Assembly: GCA_949357655.1 (NCBI GenBank)
Contig: CASHTG010000001.1
Span: 3,286,001 to 3,350,000, forward strand
DNA: 64,000 nucleotides
Origin: Parascedosporium putredinis
Taxonomy: Eukaryota > Ascomycota > Sordariomycetes > Microascales > Microascaceae
Reading direction: 5' to 3'
This document shows, one piece after another, positions 60,601 to 64,000 of the stretch (positions are counted from its first letter, which is position 1; every line of letters starts with the position of its first letter). The position numbers were made by a program, and so were the translations under genes. The notes beneath the pieces are model-generated. The model was not told where the DNA came from. It worked only from the letters and a program-made list of their open reading frames with translations, and made no database searches.

Positions 60601-61839
60601 TCTTCCGTCGCATCTCTTCTACAATATCGGATATTCTGATCCACAACATGCCGATTGGCAGGGGATGCTCTCCAGGTTTATCGTAGACGGTGAGCTCGAC
60701 CTCATTCGCCTTGTCAACGTCGAGGCTATGATATTCAGACTCCCATCTATCGTTACGGGAGGCGCGGGTTCTGGCCACGACATTGTCCTCAACCTTGACC
60801 GAGACGAACGTCTCCGGGCCTCTAGCGAAACGACTTGTGGCGGCGTGGTCCACATCCTTGACGGCAACAATTCGGATGGTGAGCTGGCCGGTCAAGGGCT
60901 TTCGGAGATTGGGCAGGTTGATCGAGTCATCTGAGTAATGGGGGAGAGAAAGAAGGAGTCATGTTAGCGCTTGACTCCAGCCATACCCTCCAACAGGGAG
61001 TAGGGGGCAATGATAAAGAGGCATATCAAAGACAAGGTGAAGCTCTTACCATCAGGGGACTCGGCGGAATCGATATCGATATGTAGCTCTTCGTATCTCT
61101 TCAAGGCCTGCTTGAGCAGCACAATCTTCTGCTTGCTCTCAACTCGACGTGCAGCCGCATCAGCTTTGCTCTTCCTATCGCCTTCCATACTGTAGAGCTG
61201 CACCATCTTCTCAACGCCCTTTAGATACTGTTCCTCGACGTTGAGCTTGAACTGGATCTGGGACAGCATAAGCTGGATGCGGGGGCCTAGGTAGGGCGTA
61301 TCGTATTTGATCAAGTCTGGTAGGCATGGGAGGGTTAGCCGTCAAGCATAGAATGAGAAAGGGCAGAAATGCGTTGTTAGCAGGGGGCCCGGGAACGCAT
61401 ACCTAGCTTCGTAAAGTTTGGCCTAGGCCGCGAGAGGTTGCCAGAGGGGCCGGGGGCGGGAGGTCCGTAAGGATGCCGCGGTGGCATCAAGTCGTTGTGT
61501 CCTCCGATTTGGCTGTACTGCTGGTTCCCATAGCCGGCCTGTTCACCGTCCTTGGGAGGGGGCAGGCCCGGACTCGCCATACATTCCGCCGCTGACAGGC
61601 CTGCCATCTGGGCCAATAGCCATGTTGTCCATGCCCTGGTTCACCTTGCGCATCTGAAGCTCACGAAGCTTCTCCTCGAAAAATTGCAGATTGCGGCGGC
61701 CATCGCGCATCTGGGAGTCGAGTCTGGAGCGAACGGCCTCATTGTTTGTCTGCGATCGCATAGCATTGGCGGCATTGATGAGAGCCTTCTCTCTCTCAAT
61801 CTTCTTGTAGATATCTTGGATCCTCTCATCTTCGTTCAT
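57657..61839 (-). CDS. pkc1: Protein kinase C (Pkc1), cell-wall integrity pathway
   Basis: Rho1-activated kinase upstream of the cell-wall-integrity MAP kinase cascade. Start at the ATG at 61839 in an ideal context (GTCAAAATG): MNEDERIQDIYKKIEREKALI. Domains in order: HR1 repeat (exon from 61839) and second HR1 (about 61314-61050, LMLSQIQFKLNVEEQYLKG); C2 (from about 60895, LTIRIVAVKDVDHA); pseudosubstrate RKGAIRQRKEEVHEM; two C1 zinc fingers (HKFVQQQFYNIMRCALCGEF; HRFQPFSNMTANWCCHCGYM); a poly-Gln linker (59090-59440); kinase domain with GKGNFGKVML, YRDLKLDN, DYGLCKE in place of DFG, the activation loop TSTFCGTPEFMAPE, and the C-tail ending FRGFSYTAEFE. Several introns. At least four breaks: 61567-61569, 59651-59653, 58855-58858 and 57879-57882; three fit one missing base. 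Confidence 0.95.
59090..59440 (-). repeat. CAG/CTG-rich poly-glutamine tracts within pkc1
   Basis: Several runs of glutamine codons (mainly CAG/CAA, read as CTG/TTG on the plus strand), the longest about ten consecutive Gln, between the C1 fingers and the kinase domain. Triplet composition keeps the frame when length varies. Confidence 0.93.
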
Positions 61840-64000
61840 TTTGACGGTGTCGAGCCACACTCGAGCGTGGAGCTAATAGGTGGGAGGGAGGGGAAGAGGG
61901 CGGCAGCGCCGAGTTGGCTGTCGAAGCGGGGTTTAATTGGGAAGCGATGGGCGTGGCGGGTTTGCCGTCCACGACCGTTGTTGCCCGTGTTAAAAATCCG
62001 CGTAGTGTGGGTGAGGTAGAAATAGATGGATGCAAGGTTTTGGTTCTGCTGAAGCACCCGCGACGGCCCTGCGGGGTGAGGGGTGAAGAAGTGAAAGAGA
62101 TACGGCGTTGGAAAAGTGGGCAGACTGGAGAGAAACAAATTTGAAGCAAGCGGCTGCCGGTGGTGGGTTTGAAGAGGGGCAAAAGGCAAGAGCTACGTAT
62201 CGGCGAAAAGGGAAAGAACAAGGCAGAGATAGCTTCGGGAGAAGACGCGCAAAATTAAGAGACCGAACGGGAGGGAGATGCAAATGCAAAAAAACTAGAT
62301 GACCTCTCTTCGACCCTATTTCGCTCATGCAAACCCAACAACCGTCTGGAGGTGGGTGGGAGTAATCAATCTGGGGTCGAATCTCGAGCCACGGACGCTG
62401 CGTTGAATTCTTAGCGTCGGCTGGTTGGCTTTCCCTTCTTTTCTATTATCGGTTTTGCCGGCGAGGAGGGGTTTGTGTCATCACTTCGATGCCCGTGGGG
62501 ACTAACTAATCCAGCAGAGGGCAGGTCCCTCGAATTGGTTGAATCATATACTGATATTCTGTGGAGACAATGCAACATCTAATCAAGAAAGTAGCGACTA
62601 CTAGCAAGTTCAGGACCCGACTGTCTGAAGCTGAAGGTTCTCCGTCAAGAGGGACAGCCACGAAGGCAGCCCCTGATGTAATACGAATAACATTGATTTA
62701 ATGGCTGTTTCGCCCGTTCACGCCATGGGCCCTCGGTGAGGTGGATACAATGAATGTATTTCATAAAGACGTGAAGGCTACCTCGGAACACCTCAGTCCG
62801 TTCTTTGCTCTTCATCGACTCGTTTGCAACTTTCTTGGTGAGGCCTCCTTTCTTCAACTCCATGCTCGGGACCGTAGGCCGCGGACCCGGCGGGTCTCTT
62901 TCTTTGGGCATCATCCCAAGGCATCAGAGAGGACGTGCGCTGGTGCCTTTCTTGGTGATTCTTAATGGCAAGGAAAATGCACTAGGGCCGCTCCCCACAT
63001 CATCGTGTGCCTTGGTGTACAAGGCAGTCAAGTGTTTCATTGATGCCATTATCAACTTTGATATCCGTCAGGGCTGGTGAGGCACCTGAAGTCTGACTGT
63101 GAGCTGAGCTCGCTGCCTAAACCTCGCGACGCCTCACCAAAGGAAGGCAATTATCCTCGCAAGGAAGGGGGATGTTACATGCTCTCTAGTCTGCACGTCG
63201 AGGAACAGTCGGGGACGCACTAGGATGCGGGTTTGGGATATGGCGGAAGCTGGTGGGTTTAGAGGCAACGGTTTTTAGCTCTAGGAGCAATCTGTACCTG
63301 GGGCACGGGTAGGACAGGCCTCCAGGAATCTACTCGATAACTCATCTATCAATCAAGCACTGGGCACTTGGAGGGATCCATAGATCCATGGATGTGCTAC
63401 TCAAGGCTGCTTAGAGCTGAAACTGCGTGAATGACTCAAGTGTCAAGGGCCAGGGCCGAAACGGGAGATCTCAATGGAAAAGTCCTACACCACCGAGATG
63501 GACCAGTTGACCCTAGGACTTTCCACTTGGTACTACACTACATTAGACCCAGGCACACGCGCACTCACACACCACACACTCGCACGCACACGCACACAGT
63601 AAAAAAGAAAACAAAAACCCAATTGAGGGTGGGGTAAGGCGAAGCACAGCCTAGCCCAGCCCAGCCGACCCCACGGGTATTTGAACAGGGTTCTCCCTTC
63701 CGCGGGTCTCTCTCGTGGAACCGCAAAGTTAGTTTGAGAAAAGATCGATACGAGATGGGAGTAGCGGTTTGAGTTCGAGTGCACTGGGTTTTGAGGCGAT
63801 GTTCAACAGCGCATCGCAAGCCGCATCAATGTGCCGTGCTCCAAGGTGTGAGCATGGATTTCGCGAAAAAGACGAACCGGACAAAAGAAAGAGAGAAACT
63901 GACCCGTCATTTGCCGAAATCACAGGCGCAATCTGGTGATGTTCTTCCAAGAAAACACGGTTTCTATCAGGCTGGGTTGGTACAGGGGTAGTGCCTTGGG
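61840..64000. other. Right end of the window, pkc1 upstream region, no gene supported
   Basis: 2.2 kb upstream of pkc1. Short frames on both strands (for example 89 codons on the minus strand 62645-62914 and 91 on the plus strand 62805-63080) are mutually overlapping and without domains. A CA-rich run lies at 63552-63598. Nothing else is supportable. Confidence 0.5.

Noticed and set aside
62645..62914. 89-codon minus-strand frame upstream of pkc1
   Set aside because: No domain; overlapped by a similar plus-strand frame (62805-63080); neither has support beyond being open.
63552..63598. Possible telomere-like or origin repeat (CA-rich run)
   Set aside because: Irregular CACACG/CACTCA run, not a fungal telomere unit (TTAGGG), and inside a chromosome arm context.

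Overview
The window is nuclear DNA of a filamentous ascomycete (Pezizomycotina). The gene set points to a Sordariomycete-type fungus, but that is inference. The evidence is 18 single-copy eukaryotic genes on both strands, short introns (about 60-260 bp) with GTAAGT/GTATGT donors, and a fungal protein repertoire: AP-3 beta, Nuf2, Pkc1, Alg3, a Bqt4-like protein, an RTA1-like protein and a She9/Mdm33-like protein. I see no transposon, tRNA, rRNA, CRISPR array or secondary-metabolite cluster.

Layout from left to right: importin Kap114/importin-9 type (-, runs off the left edge); CCHC zinc-knuckle protein (-); PP2A-like phosphatase Ppg1 (+); Rho GDI (-); Bqt4-like APSES/membrane protein (+); mitochondrial 3-hydroxyisobutyrate dehydrogenase (+); RTA1-like 7-TM protein (+); AP-3 beta (-); an unrecognised conserved-looking protein (+); Nuf2 (-); an 8.4 kb stretch without a convincing gene; a large Ser/Arg-rich unrecognised protein (+); a small secreted protein (-); a 5.1 kb stretch without a convincing gene; She9/Mdm33 (-); a HAD phosphatase (+); D-amino-acid oxidase (-); thioredoxin with an optional mitochondrial leader (-); EIF1AD-type protein (+); Alg3 (-); Pkc1 (-); and an empty right end.

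The genes do not form a pathway. They are housekeeping functions (nuclear import, cell-wall integrity signalling, glycosylation, vesicle traffic, kinetochore, mitochondrial metabolism) placed side by side. Several sit head to head and could share promoter regions. Rho GDI and Pkc1 both act in Rho/cell-wall signalling, but they are 45 kb apart.

The strongest window-wide signal concerns sequence quality. Nearly every conserved gene is broken by one or more frame changes. By my hand count there are about 41 sites in 16 of the 18 genes, mostly at short homopolymer runs. About 34 are explained by exactly one missing base, the rest by two missing or one extra. Such a deletion bias in essential genes fits uncorrected sequencing or assembly deletions far better than pseudogenes or programmed frameshifting. 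CDS spans below are therefore given across these breaks. I did not find a convincing new biological system. The best candidates for new biology are the two unrecognised proteins (25471-26235 and 36383-38870) and a few local DNA structures.
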